Source of the DNA: Aphelenchoides besseyi
Taxonomy: Eukaryota > Nematoda > Chromadorea > Rhabditida > Aphelenchoididae
DNA: 64,000 nucleotides
Direction of reading: 5' to 3'
Assembly: GCA_024699855.1 (NCBI GenBank)
Contig: JAMPIQ010000001.1
Location: 9,176,001-9,240,000 of the forward strand
Shown here: positions 1 through 12,026 of the stretch, piece by piece
How the letters are laid out: each line of letters opens with the position of its first letter
Position numbering within the stretch: position 1 is the first letter of the stretch
The notes under the pieces: model-generated
Database searches by the model: none
What the model was told of the DNA's origin: nothing
Seen by the model: only the letters and a program-made list of their open reading frames with translations
Program-made: the position numbers and the translations under genes

Positions 1-2908
1 AAATTGGACGATTTGGAGTCGTTGATTGAACCGGACACAATGAAACGTGATCGCTCGGTTCTCAACTTCATTGAGTTGGCTGTCAATCAATACCCGATGT
101 TCGCGGAGTGAGTTTGTTCAAAAGAAAATTTCACTGACTCAAATCTTACAGACGAGAGTTTTTGACTTTGAAAGGATCGACCGCCTACTTCATGGATGGA
201 GCAACTCACGGTTTGCCCGAAAAGAATTTAGATCGTGGTGGTTCGAAATACTTGGCTTCTGGAGTCCAAAAGAGCGCAGCACTGATTGAGGGTTTCAAGA
301 AAAGTAATGAAAACGCTGAGCAACGTGTAATTGGCTTTATGCTCGAGGGTAAACACTGAGGTCAAAAACATCATCCAACTTCATTTTACAGCCAAACACT
401 CGCCCTTTCATTCGGTTTTGAACCTCTTGGATGCTATCAAGCAACACGATGGAACCGCTTCTTTGTATAATAACTTCATTAAAGGTCGATGTAATGAACC
501 GGATCTTAAACGAATTAGTCGTTGCTTCACGAAACTCTACTTTAACGTGATTTATCCGGGACAACAACATGCCGCAAAACGCATCGAATTGAAGCGCTTC
601 GATTCAACCACAGCTCATACGAATTTCATTGAAACGATCAATAAGACTGTGGCTCAATATTTTGAAGACAAGGTTTGTATTCGCTAACAAAAAACAAATT
701 GACTGTGATTGCTCAGTACGCTCCGTTGCAATATCCGAATGCTCATTTGGTTACTGTCAAGCAAGGAAGCCAATGGAACTTCTATCCACCTGAATTGCTT
801 CGTGTGGCCGATAATCAGGTAGATTGAACAAACGAATGCAAAAACTTGTGGCTTTAGGTCGTGACTGTCGAACAAATGGATGCACCATCAAAAGCAGCAA
901 TGATTCGCGTATGTTTACAAGTTGAAAGCTAAGAGTTTGAGACCTGAATTTAGGAATGTGCTATTCGTCCGGATATTATGCGCAATGAAAACGAGAACGC
1001 TGCAATCGCCATTCATCTTCGAGACTCCAAACACTCGGCCGAAGCGGGAATCAAGTTCAGTAAAACAACGTTGGCCGTCAATTCTCGTGTCTTGCCACCG
1101 CCACTTATGCGCTATGCCGATGGATTGGCGAATACTATACACGGTGAAGCTGCTTGGCGCTCAACAAAGTTCATTCAACCGTTTCGAGGATCCAAAAACT
1201 TCAGTTTGTATCAACTGCGCACTGACGATGGTCGTCCGACATTTTCGAAAGCCGAATTGGAAGGATTTGCGTTGGAGATCACCGAACAAAGTCGTCGTCT
1301 AGGAATGGACTTAGGCAAATGCGTAGATAGCGGCACCTATTACGAAGCTCAGGTCGTTGAATGCGTAAAGTACTGCGCAGAAGCACAGATTCCGCTGTGT
1401 CTTTTCGTCTCTCCAGAAAACATCAAACGACAACACGGTGAGCAAATTGAAAAGTCAAACTAATGTAGAAACCTCTTCAGCGGTCATGAAAATGTGCGAG
1501 CACCGCTACAACGTGATTACACAGGACGTGAAGGTAACGTATAGATGTTTACGGACGACGATTATCTTTGTTGAACAACGAGTAATCGTCGACTTATTAA
1601 AACAACTTTTATTTGAAATCGTTTGCTTAGCACATATCTAACAACTATTGCAAAACAATGTAAATTGTCTTCGTATAATCGTCATCCGCAAACGTTCGAA
1701 TCCGCTAATGCGAAGTTTTATTGCAATTTTAGGTCGGTACAGTTAGAAAGATTCTGAATCGTGGCACGGCAACTTTGGAGAACTACGTGGCCAAAACAAA
1801 CATGAAATTGGGCGGACTCAACTACTCGGTCGAAGATCGTAGTCCAGAAACACAAATGGTGTTGGAAAACTCGCTCTTCATCGGAATCAACACCAACCAG
1901 CCCGGATCGAAAAGCGTAAGATCGACGAAAGATGTTCAATCAATATGCACGCTTTTAGGTTGTCGATCGCGTCACTTCGATCAAAAACGAGAAACCGGGA
2001 GTTTTGGGTTTTGCGGCAAACATGGGCGAGAACTACAACACATACTTCGGCGATTTCGTCTACACTGTTGCTTATCGAACAGAATTTTACACGCAACTTC
2101 AGTGCATCTTCAAACGCTGTGTTTCAACTTTCAAAAAGAAACGCGGTAAAACGCCCAACAAGGTTATCTTCTACTACACCGGACTCACTGAGGGTCAATT
2201 CGAGAACGCGTATCAATTGGCCATTCCGTTGATCAAGCAGGGAATTCGCGATGGAAATAGCGGACTCGACATTCCATTGACTTTGTTGGCTGTTCAGAAG
2301 TTGAACAACGTTCGTTTGTTTCCGAAAGCTGTGAGTGTTAAGATGGAAAAATTGTCTTAACAACATCTTTAGTTTCCACAAAGTCCGAGCAACAAAGATT
2401 ATCAGTACAATGTCGCTTGTGGAACGACCGTCGATACAACAATCGTTCATCCGGTCTTCACTGAATTTTATCAAATGCCTCACTCAGCTTTGAAGGGCAC
2501 TGGACGTGTTCCTCGTTACACAATTCTTTTGGATGAGAACGACATGTCGATGGATCTGCTCGAAGGTTTCACTAATGCTCTCGCCTATGAGCATCAAATC
2601 GTCAGTCGTGCTACGAGGTAACCTCATACACACTAAACGAAGTTGTTAATGTGAAATTCAGTCTTCCAACTCCGGTTTTTGTTGCTGAAGGTTACGCTCA
2701 ACGTGGTCGGGACGTTTACAATGCAGCGTAAGTTGAATGTCTTCACCACTTAATTTCGTTGATTTCTAGACACAATTCCAGTCAAGGTATTGAAGCGGAC
2801 ATCCCACCGTTGCCACGCAATGCGGACGGCGAAGTCGACTTTATTGAGCTGAGCAAACAGCTGAACTACGAAAACACGCAACTCGAATTTCAACGCGTTA
2901 ACGCTTAA
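1..2908 (+). CDS. Worm-type Argonaute, catalytically inactive (5' end outside window)
   Basis: This is a small-RNA-guided Argonaute, in all likelihood of the worm-specific WAGO branch. The window opens inside the gene. About a dozen exons encode the end of the N domain and linker, then a PAZ domain (residues such as YPNAHLVTVKQGSQWNFYP near 735-790), then MID and PIWI down to a TAA at 2906-2908. PIWI is recognised from IGINTNQPGSK, YYTGLTEGQFENA, DYQYNVACGTT and VFVAEGYAQRGRDVYNA. In slicing Argonautes the first motif carries D, the second D and the last H. Here they read N (GINTNQP), T (TGLTEGQ) and E (VAEGYAQRGR), so slicing should be lost. Such proteins usually act with RdRP-made secondary siRNAs. 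The intron at about 1534-1732 is longer than the others. The family is sure; the exact WAGO orthologue is not. Confidence 0.9.
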
Positions 2909-3504
2909 AAACCTTGTTGCCAACATCTTTAACCTGATTTATTTAAACGATTTCTATCCTCAGTTTACTTTTCTAACTTTTAACTCAACCTCGAACGTTT
3001 GTTTTATTATTTGGGGATTATTGTTGTTTATTTAGTTTATAAATTTCCTTATTAGTACAAAAGGAAAAAACTTTGCCGAAGTCGATGAGTTACGACAGTT
3101 GCAAGCTCTTTGGTTCTTAACAGCTCCAACAGATTGTGGAAGTCGTTGCATTGTATGGCGATGTTTTAATGCGGAGAAAATCGTGAGTTGCCAATGAATC
3201 ATCATCAGAGTATTTCGAAACTGAATCCCGCCTTTTCACTTGCCATCGTTCTGGTCTTCTTTCTCATTACTAAAAAGTCATTTAATCGCTTTGTTGAGCT
3301 TCAGATCACTTGCCATTCTCTCTAGCCATCGCTATAACAGAATACACAAACTGAGACGACTGGTCCCCAAACCAACACAAATCGAAATGAGCGATTAGTT
3401 CGGAGACCGACTACTATGCTTTTTCTTCAATGCGACGCATTGAAAAGACGTCAACGGTTGGATGTTTGACAGCAAGTTTATTTCAACGAAAAACGTTAAA
3501 GATC
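2909..3504. other. Intergenic, with a short coding-like fragment
   Basis: This AT-rich spacer lies between convergent genes. At about 3040-3195 (+) a stretch with no ATG reads as roughly 50 open codons (including LRQLQALWFLTAPTDCGSRC) before a stop. It could be a gene relic or chance. Nothing else is recognised. Confidence 0.4.
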
Positions 3505-4371
3505 CTACTTGGTTCCTGAATTCTGACGTTGAGCTCCAGCTGAACAAAATCAGTTGGTAATCGAGAGCTTTTCATGAACTCACTGCTTTTACGAGCAACC
3601 GATTTCTTTGCAGCCGGTTGAACCGATCCATTAGTTTTCTGCTTCGATGCCAAACGTTTAGCTGCTTCTCCGTTCAAACTCGATTCGAAGATGCGGTCGA
3701 TTGCAATCACTAAATCGCGTTGAAGCTTTCCATGTGAATCTACCTGCTGATGCACGACGTTTACGACAAACATTCGCGGCGATCGAATCGCCGACATTCG
3801 ACTTCTCTGAGGTCTTTTTGTGAGCGACCACCGGGCCTTTTTCAACGGCCGGCTTCTTGGATTGACGTTTTGGAATCGACGCTTCAACGAAGATTGGCGG
3901 TGCCGTCGATTTCAGTTGAGCAATCGAAGTGGCCGGAGGATCAATGGACGAGACCGAAACGAAAGAAAGTTCACGAACACCGACGACTGTGTCTGAAACA
4001 GCCAATGATCAGAATGTTTGTGTCGACTGACCATCAAGATGGTGCTTTTGAATTTGATTCTTTGGAGTTGAAGTGCGTGGTTGAGTCTTTTTGACTGGTT
4101 TTGTGACAATGATCGTGGCTGAAATTGTCCATGGAACGCAAGCATAGATGCCATTTACCGTCTTGCTGCTCAGCTGACTTCATGACCTTCAACTGCTTTG
4201 ATACGATGGTTTTGCGACGATTGCGAGTTTTTGGTTGGTTGCTCGTGTCTCCGAATTCTTTCACCGCTCTGTTGACCACAACCGGAGCTTCTGAAATCCA
4301 ACTCGATAGCTGGAAATCAACTCGAACTCACTCTCTTGCTTCTTCTCGACCACTCCACGGCCCTTCGACAT
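3505..4371 (-). CDS. Small basic protein, probably nuclear, unknown function
   Basis: This is a spliced gene of about six exons starting at the ATG MSKGRGVVEKKQE (4371). The joined frame is about 240 residues and rich in Lys, Arg, Ser and Thr, with clusters such as PKTRNRRKTIVSKQLK, IPKRQSKKPAVEKG and ANVCRKRRASA. No signal peptide, membrane segment or known fold is visible. The clusters look like nuclear localisation signals, so a chromatin or RNA-binding role is possible but unproven. Introns are 36-50 nt; the inferred last intron (donor GTGAGTTC near 3585) gives a C-terminus ending near GAQRQNSGTK. Without that splice the frame runs on to 3483. Confidence 0.6.
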
Positions 4372-4631
4372 GATGCTGCGACGACGTTTTGTTTCAACGA
4401 CAGTGGACATCTCCGACGATCAAGGCGACTGGTCGTCTGACGCGATTGAACGCGAATAACCAGAATTGAGGAAAAAGAACTTCAATACTTGAGTATGCAA
4501 ATTGGAAATACAAGCTTGTATGTCTTGCACTTCAAATGCGATTAGCTTTCCGTTTGTTTGGAGAACAACTTCAAGTTCTCTAGTATTGAATACAATTAAC
4601 TTTATTGGATACAATCAAGAAACACCTGAAG

Positions 4632-5414
4632 TTATGCGGTCAAAAGAGCATTTTGTTTACGAACAGCTTCCAAATTCTGTTGGGCTTGTTGTTTGACGGT
4701 CTCGATCTTTTCACGAGCTTGTTGAGCTAAACGTTGAGCATTCTCCTTGGCACGTTGAGCGATTGGGTTGGTGGTTTGAGGGCGAAGAGTTGCAGTAGCT
4801 TGAAGACCTTTGGTTGGAAAGAGACTAGTGGTTGTTGGCAGAGCAGTAGAACCGAGAGATTGAGTGCTGCCATGAGCTTGTTGTTGAAGACGATCAATGT
4901 TCTCACGGGCCTTCTGTTTGGCAGCTTCGATTTTTGCACGAGCTCGTTCGGCAATTGATTTGGAGTTTTCGGTCACTGGTTGTGGAGTTTGAGTTGCTTG
5001 GTTGAATGGAAAGAGACGAGTAGTTCCGAGGGCCGGTTTGGCAGACTGAAGTGGTTTCGGTTTGATTTCTCCAATGACTCCATTTTTGATGCGAACAGTT
5101 TTGGCGTTTTCACGAGCTTGTTCTTGAGCACGTCGGGCGTTTTCACGAATCTCATCGCCAATACGTTGCGAGTTCTGTTTGGCTTGTTCGATTGGTGATT
5201 GAGTGGATCCAAACGCCCCGGCAGTCAGTCCAAAAGCTTTGGTGGTTTCCAGCTTTCCAACAGTTGGCAAAGGTGGGATACCAGCAACGAGTTGACGCGG
5301 ATTACGGATCTGAAAAGTCGCTTAGAAGATGAGATACTGTCGGAAACCTACAACTGCAGAACTGCCTAGAGCGGCAAGAAGAGCGACAGAAAGTACGAAC
5401 TTCGGGTTCATCAT
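4632..5414 (-). CDS. Secreted protein with three amphipathic helical repeats
   Basis: The start is the first of two adjacent ATGs (MMNPKFVLSVALLAALGSSA), which gives a clear signal peptide. A single 41-nt intron follows, then one exon of about 215 residues. The mature part has three blocks of about 35 residues rich in Ala, Gln, Glu, Arg and Lys (IEQAKQNSQRIGDEIRENAR, AERARAKIEAAKQKARENID, AQRAKENAQRLAQQAREKIE). They are separated by Thr/Pro/Leu spacers that share the words LGTTRLFP and LPTTTSLFP. The pattern suggests long amphipathic helices, as in apolipoprotein-like or LEA-like proteins. It has no catalytic motif and I do not recognise a family. It could bind lipid or act as a stress or extracellular structural protein. 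Confidence 0.75.
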
Positions 5415-6861
5415 TGAGAAGAGTGAGTGGTTGTGTTAATGAAGCACTGGTGAATTAGACACTCGGCTATTATTTTATACCCAAGAAGAGGGCGGATTGA
5501 GAAAGTGGACATTGAACTTGGTGGTCATTTTCAGCGCCCATTGACGTTGATTTCCTTTGTTGCATATTCCGTTTACAACTTCGCATTCGCGCGGTTGATC
5601 GAGAAAGTTCCTGATTACCCAGCATCCAATGGGAAGGTTCAAAGACCACTCGAAAGACTACGAACGCACATTTCGTTCTCACTGCAAAAGGTCTTTCTGT
5701 GTGCACTGATTACGATATTTGAACAAAACCAAAGGAGCACCGATCGAACTATTTCAACAGCAAGAAAACCACATTTACATAATCATAGTTAGCAACCAAA
5801 AACTTCTGCTCCAACGTCACATACGAGCATTTCGCTTTCTTTGATCAGCTTCTCAACTTCTATTCAACAAGGCCATTCGTCCGGGTCCGCCAATCGAATT
5901 CTCAACGCGGATTTGATTGTTCGTGACCATCAGATGACTTAAGATAACTGCGAGATAGTAAAGACGGTCAACTCATCACCATTCTTTGGTTTGTCTTCCA
6001 ACACCACAGTTTGGGTTTACGAACTACGTCAAGAGTTCAGGAATGTCGGTGTTGTGGTTTGTGTCGACGAAGGTCTTCTGGTTTCGCTCCAACAACTTCA
6101 ACGTCCGCAATCCGAACTCAAATGCTATATCAGTTGTTGCCGAGCCGACGGCCAAAAAGAACAACAATAGAAGTTAAATCGAGTCCCAACAACAACGAAA
6201 AATTGGCAAACTGAATTGGTTTGCACGGCCATTGTTTGTGGAATAAACGATTGGGATTAGACACTTGAATACCATGAATATTGTTAGAGAACGGCAGTGA
6301 CAAGCACCTTTTCTTGAATCCACTGATCTTAACATGCACGATTGTCTATTTCCATCATGCAAATAGAACTGGAGTCTTATTCTTCGTCTGGCCAGTAAGA
6401 TGGACGTTTCGAGTATGATGCGAGTTTACTTAGGAGCCGCTGATAGAAACCGGAATTGAGTTGCGAGTAGTGGAGAATCGACATCCAAACCAACTAGGCC
6501 AATGAATCCACATCCCTGAAACAACAAACTTATAGACACAAGTAAAGGTTGCTTCCTCGTGTTGGAATCGATATTCCGACTAACATCGTCAGACATTGAG
6601 CATGTGTGAAGGATCAACGAGCTACCAGCTCTTGCCATTGCTTCACGAATCTCGCTACTTCAATTTTGATGTCAATGGTTGAGTTCAAAAGCAAACTGCA
6701 AACCCTTAAACTTACCAATGATAATAACTTGGACTGCAGAAGTTGTCACTCTGGTCAATTCTCTCAGTTCTGGCGGGAAACTTCGACTCGTTGGCGATCG
6801 TTTGAATTTGATTTGGCGTCAACTGCTGGTCGTTGATTGCAAGTTATTCGGGTGGAACAAA
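5415..6861. other. Intergenic, with a doubtful - strand ORF
   Basis: This 1.4-kb spacer holds no convincing gene. At 6426-6638 on the - strand an ORF (MARAGSSLILHTCSMSDDVS, then GCGFIGLVGLDVDSP) is preceded by a second coding-like stretch (about 6715-6840, INDQQLTPNQIQTIANESK) with a GTAAGT donor between them. A short - strand gene sharing the condensin promoter region is possible, but I found neither a start codon nor a family. Confidence 0.3.
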
Positions 6862-9800
6862 ATGGTTCGTTTACGCAAAAAAGATATCGTCAATTACTAC
6901 AAGAACCGTCAAGATCTCAACGACGACGATGCCGTGGACTATTTTTGCCACCCCGACGTGTTGGGGGCTGTCGACTCGAAAGGAAACAACACGGATGTGA
7001 GTCCCATCTTCTCTCAAATGACTCGTGTTTTCAGGGCCTCAAACTGAACACCTACTTTTTGTTGGAGAAGCTCGGAGCTGCGAGGGCTTGGGATTTGATT
7101 CGCACGAACGTTGTTCGCAAGTCGCCCACCCCGTGAGTTTGGTCCGTTGGTTGTGACTTCGTTTTCAGTCGAATTTGCGAGCTGATTGGTCTGACAATTA
7201 GAAACGCGTACAATCAAGCACTCGATGACGATGCTTCAACGCACTTCTCCACTGACTCTCGACCCAAAGTTCGAAAGTCGGAGATTGCCGACGGGATGAT
7301 GAGACCGCTGATTGAAAGCTGCATTTTGGTGCAACGGAAATACGCGGAGAAGTTCATTTTGGTTCGTTTTGCTGCTTCTATCGTGCATCAGTGGATTGCA
7401 GATTTTGAAAGGATCAGTCGAAGATCGCAAAGACAAGTTCTCGCGCATGCTCTTCAACGTCTCCGAGCCGCTGGTTTGGCGGTACTTGGACGTCAGTTTT
7501 GAGTTCCATTGATGGTTTAACTTCGCGTTTCAGGCAGCGAATTGGCATGTTCGCGCGGGAGCTTATTCGGTCCAGACATTGATCTATCCGCCGTCTTGTG
7601 GAGACTCCATTCGACAGACAGAATACATGAGCAAACATCACAACGCGTTTATTTCGGGTCTCAAAGACGAATGTGTTGACATTTGTATTCAAAGTGTCGA
7701 GTCAGCGTGCAGTGTCGTCGGTTTATGGTCGAAGGAGATCAGCGGCGATTGGGTCGAGAAGATCTTCAAGGAACTCGCTCTGCTGGCTGCTGATGAGTCG
7801 GCTGAGATTCGCGCCAAATTGTATTTGGTTGGTGTTCTTGTTGTTCTTTTTGTGACGAGTTTCTAGGGTCTCCGTCACTTCGTTACTTGTTCGACGCTTG
7901 CGATTCAGTTCGAAAGACTGTTGAAGAAGATCTGTCCGAGTGGTATCGACGATGTTTCCGATCGGGTTCGTTGCAACGTTTTCCGTCTTCTCAATTTGGT
8001 GGCTCAAGAAAACGAAGTGAGTTTCCGATCTTATTCAAGCGGATGATCGTCGGTTTCAGAAACTCAAAATCGTTTCGCATAGCGACGATAAGCCCTCGAT
8101 TCTGAAGCTGCGTCCCGTTCTGTTTCGTTTGGACTTTGAAGAAGGAGAGGCGATTGAGAAGGAAATCAGTCTGCTCCTCTATCAACAGTACATCAAGGGT
8201 CTCAAGCAGATGTCTAAGTTGTACACACGGGTCTCGCACTTCTGCAAGATCAATCGGAATGCTTGTCTCGATTTGCATCGTCTCTTCTTTACCGCCAAGA
8301 TCATGGACATTCCGCAGTGTCGTGAGTTGTCCAGCTCCACAACCTTCATTCACTTGCTTCTGTTTAGTTGCTTATCTCCGGTTTCTGTTGGACTCGGGAA
8401 TGCGGGCATTCAAGTTTCTGGTCGAGAAACAAGAGGAAGTGGACGGAGAGACTTCGACTCAGCAAGTGAACGACGAGTCAGCTGAAGACCATGAATCACT
8501 GCGTGCAAGTAAGAGCATCGGCGTCTTTTGGTTTTTCAATTCGAATTCAGAATTCAACGACTTCAAAAACGTTTTGGACTGTGCGATCGTTTTGTTCACT
8601 ACGATTCGCGGTGATCCGAAATTCGAGCCCGGAAATGTGGAAGCAATGCAAGTGAGCAGATTGTTCATTCTCGTGGTGGACAAAATTTTCGTTTCCGATC
8701 CGCACGGTTTCGATCGGCAGCCCCAACATCCGGGTCTCTTCGACTCGGCATTTCTTATCATGTCAACACTGCGAACTGGCGGTCAACATCTGCAACAAGT
8801 TCGTCAGGGAACAACCAGAATGATCAAGGCCGGCCAATGCAACGTCAAGTGGATCGAGACTTTCGGATTGTTGGACATGGAACAACTGTTGAATGTGATT
8901 AGATCGGGTGAGTTCAAGTCATACATCTTGGTACTTAAGACTGATCCTCAGGTCTGAAGCAAATGGAGAAGTCGTCCAAATCCGCGCAGGCAGCAGCGAC
9001 CATTCAGAAGGGCGGTCGCAATCGGTCCGAGTTCTTTGCCAACGAAAAGACTGTGATCGAAACTCTCGATACGGTTCTTGCATCACAGCCTTGTCAACAG
9101 TACATTCTCGATGTTTGTTGAGGTTTCGATCATTAGCTGACTTCTGATTTAGACGTATATTCATTGCGTGGATCAGCTGATTGCTTCTCTGACGGAGATC
9201 AGCGAGAACTTTGTTTTGCGAATTCGTGAAGGCGAAGACATCAACACCGAGCTGCTCATCGAATGTGTCAAAACACTGAACGTTCTTCAGATTCTCAAGC
9301 ACACACACGTGAGTTCAACCTTAACTTCAATTCTTATTTGAGTTTTAGGAAACAATCGGCGCGGCGGCAGTCGACGAAGGAAAGTCGCGGAAACGCGGTC
9401 GCCATGCAGCCACACCGATGAGTCGACGATCGGCGGCGATGTACGAGATGCTGGACGCCGAACGTCGAACGGACCCACTACTCAGCACCATTCACTGGTT
9501 CCAACGTCATCTGTCGGCGAATGAGCGAATGACCGCGAATACGCAAATGCTTGAGGTAAGCTATTGATGCGAATCGATAGACGACCGTCGTTCAGCTCTT
9601 CTTCTACGTTCTGAATCTCCATTTTCGAGCCTACAAACATCGAAAAGCGGCAGTCGAAGAGGCGTTGAGTTTGATTGTGCAGATCCACGATGCTTATGTG
9701 AGTTCAGTTTCATTCCCACTCTTTGATGCTCGACTGTTTCAGCGGGCTCAGCCGAACACTCGTTCCATGATCCAACTGTTCAACGAGTGTCGTCAAGTGC

Positions 9801-9937
9801 ACGGAAAACACGCGTTGGAGTTTGCGGAAGAGAATCCACGCAATCTTTTCGATGTTCCAGAAGCAGACGAGGAAACAGAAGGCAACGAAGAGAATGAAAT
9901 GCCAATTGATCATGAAATCGATGAGATTTATTCTTAA
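6862..9937 (+). CDS. capg-2: Condensin-2 complex subunit G2 (NCAPG2/CAPG-2), intact copy
   Basis: This is the HEAT-repeat kleisin-associated subunit of condensin II, which compacts mitotic chromosomes. It starts at MVRLRKKDIVNYYKNRQDL and runs through about 13 introns to a TAA, giving roughly 830 residues. That is shorter than vertebrate NCAPG2 (about 1,140). The diagnostic core lies in the middle: EPLVWRYLDAANWHVRAGAY, then the segment ending VRCNVFRLLNLVAQENE, then PVLFRLDFEEGEAIEKEISL. This order matches the NCAPG2 signature of HEAT repeats with VRCSVF. The C-terminus is acidic (EADEETEGNEENE). The third exon to the stop codon is repeated almost perfectly at 19060-21815. This copy alone has the first two exons and a plausible promoter, so it is the likely functional gene. 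Confidence 0.85.
7170..9928 (+). repeat. Segmental duplication, unit 1 (2,759 bp)
   Basis: From the first bases of exon 3 of the condensin gene to eight codons' distance from its stop, this stretch recurs in direct orientation at 19060-21815, including all introns. I found only three differences by eye: C8724 versus A20614, a GCG unit present here near 9361 and missing in the other copy, and T9900 versus G21787. Retained introns exclude retroposition through mRNA. Confidence 0.97.
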
Positions 9938-10148
9938 AGACACTGTATAACATTATACAAATAAAAACTAAGAATTATACTGTGATTGTATAAGTGATTA
10001 TCTGTCATATCAATCTCCTTCGATCGAATTAGAAATCCATTCGGGAAATGAAGGTAACTGCAGTTTTTGGTCAGCAACTTTCAATGCAAATTTACGTCGA
10101 TTTCAATCTCATTCGAAGATTGCGATCGCTTTCTGTCGAGTTGCAATA

Positions 10149-10745
10149 ATGTTGCTTTCGAAAGCCGTCGTCTTTACGATGTTGGCCGCCGTTCATACTA
10201 AGGATAGTAAGTGCATGCAGTGCTATAAATCAATCTTTTTTCAGTCAAATGCCTAAGATGTTCGTATTTTTGCGCCACAATTGCAGTATCTTGCTGCCAA
10301 TTTGAGTGATCAAATCAACCAGGCAAAAGCGAATCACAACTTAACTATGGAAGAACGCGACATTGTGATTTTTACGGAACGTGCACTTCATCACCAGAAT
10401 AAAGCGTGTTTGTATGACCCAAATAAACTACAAGCAGATACCCTGGAGTGCCAATATAACACTTGTGCTCGTCAACTGATTCGAAAGAAAACTGGAATGA
10501 AAACGGCAGCAGTTATTTACTCCTGTTCATCGATTAACTCGGCAAGTCAACGCTTCTTATCACCAACCTTCTATTTTTAGTCTGGTTGTGCTTCCATGGA
10601 AGACGAAGAACTTATTTGGACGATGTGTGTTTGTCATCACGCCGATTCGTGCGAAATCGAACCGTGGTCTCCGTCAGAAGCCAATCAAACGTACAACTGG
10701 ACTTCGCTCTTTATTCTCACATTCACGGTCATCCAGTCAGTCTAA
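10149..10745 (+). CDS. Small secreted Cys-containing protein, possibly GPI-anchored
   Basis: The start MLLSKAVVFTMLAAVHTKD reads as a signal peptide. Exon 2 is in frame only if its acceptor is the CTAAG at about 10257 rather than the stronger-looking TTTTTTCAG 16 bases earlier. It encodes VRIFAPQLQYLAANLSDQ and on to IYSCSSINS. Exon 3 (from 10581) starts SGCASMEDEELIWTMCVCHH and ends with a hydrophobic tail TSLFILTFTVIQSV at the stop, which suggests a GPI signal or a tail anchor. The intron at 10543-10580 begins with GC, not GT. There are several cysteines (SCSS, SGC, CVCHHADSC, ECQYNTC) but I do not recognise the family. The protein is about 160 residues. Confidence 0.6.
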
Positions 10746-10821
10746 GGAATAAAAAATTCACGCCAATGAGTACGTAGTTAGAAGAATACACGTTATTACA
10801 GAAGTGATGTCAACTTTGAAC

Positions 10822-11600
10822 TCAATGGAAATCTTTGATTGATGGGTCGTGACATAACTGAGTGGTTTTGTCGCATTCGTGGTTCTCGTAATCTGAACAT
10901 CGACTGCACGGTTGGCCGGTTTCGTAGATCGTTTTTCCGTACTTGTTGCCTCTGAAAATTGAAAATAAATCAGAACTGGATGTCCCGAATTACTTTGGTC
11001 GATATTCGCAGACGATCACTGCACGGTTGTTGAAACGATTGTTGTTGAGCAAGGAGCCTTTGATGTCTGCATTTTCCACTATTAGCCTTACAACAAACAG
11101 AAACTTACAAGTACAGAAGTTCACTGCACATCCGATCTCTGCAATAAGACGTTTATTCTTAACAGAAACTCTTTGATTATTTTACCTTCGACATTTTCCC
11201 ACGCCAATTGAGTGAAATGACGAACACCTGTGGAAGTTGATTTCGTAAACTGAATGCCATTCAATCCGATTTCCAGCTCCTTGTACCACTTCTTAACCCC
11301 CTCAAGAACTGCTTTTTCTGAAAGAAGATGACCATTTTGATATAATCGGTTTATATGACCTTGCGTGATATTAGCGACTTTAATCGTGTAGACAGCGAAG
11401 TTCTCCACAAAATCTTTGCCTGTAGTATGAACCGAAATGTCGCATCTCTCCGCGGTTTCTGTTGCCAATTTCTCCAAATCCAAACTATAAGTCAGTTTGC
11501 GCATTTTCGAAGCGGTGGGCAACGGAGACGATCCCCGATTCAAGGCTTGAGTTTTCCGGCGTCTTTCGTTTTCAATTTCCGCGCCAAATCGCTTCGAGTC
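10822..11600 (-). CDS. CAP/SCP-TAPS secreted protein (venom-allergen-like), first exon not found
   Basis: CAP proteins are secreted Cys-rich proteins expanded in nematodes. In order the exons give ALNRGSSPLPTASKMRKLTYSLDLEKLA (helix 1 region), then ETAERCDISVHT and ENFAVYTI (position of the GEN box), then GVRHFTQLAWENVEGKIGCAVNFC (CAP signature GHFTQ..W, here VRHFTQLAW), then VIVCEYRPRGNKYGKTIYETGQPC and a Cys-rich tail ending near HDPSIKDFH. Upstream of about 11600 the frame hits a stop, and there is no ATG or signal-peptide exon for several hundred bases. Either exon 1 is far away or the 5' end is lost. The gene sits beside a TE-rich stretch, so decay is possible. Confidence 0.75.
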
Positions 11601-12026
11601 CTCAAAAAGCGAATTTCCGTCGTCGTTTTAATCCACGCGAGCGGGATTTATTGCCGAGGAGTCCCAAAATTTCAATTTAATCTTCCTAAAATCTTTTGCC
11701 CTTCTTTTTGTGCCAATCCGATGGCCTACGGTAGTCTTCAATGAGTTCCTTTGTCTTTGTGGACCCACTTGAAGATTCCTCAGAGCAATTTGTTTAAAGT
11801 TGATCCGGCTGATTGGTTTTTACCGAACAGTCACAAGAGAAGTCTGTTTTTGTGTCGACAATCAAGGTCTCTCTCTTTAAACGCCGTGTGATGGACGTGA
11901 GAGCGGGAACGTTGGGGGAAGGACTTTCGTGAATAGTTATCGCTTGCGTTTATTCGTGGACTTAAAATGCAAACCAGAGAACCTGTCTGAGAAGAGAGAA
12001 CGACCTCCATGCGCTCACTCGAGCAT
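11601..12026. other. Intergenic
   Basis: This is where the first exon of the CAP gene would be expected, but the - strand has no ATG with a signal peptide here. No other feature is recognised. Confidence 0.4.

Noticed and set aside
7312..8957. Long alternative-frame ORFs inside the condensin gene (for example 273 codons at 8136-8957), repeated in the second copy
   Set aside because: They overlap real spliced exons in another frame, and their duplication simply follows the DNA duplication.
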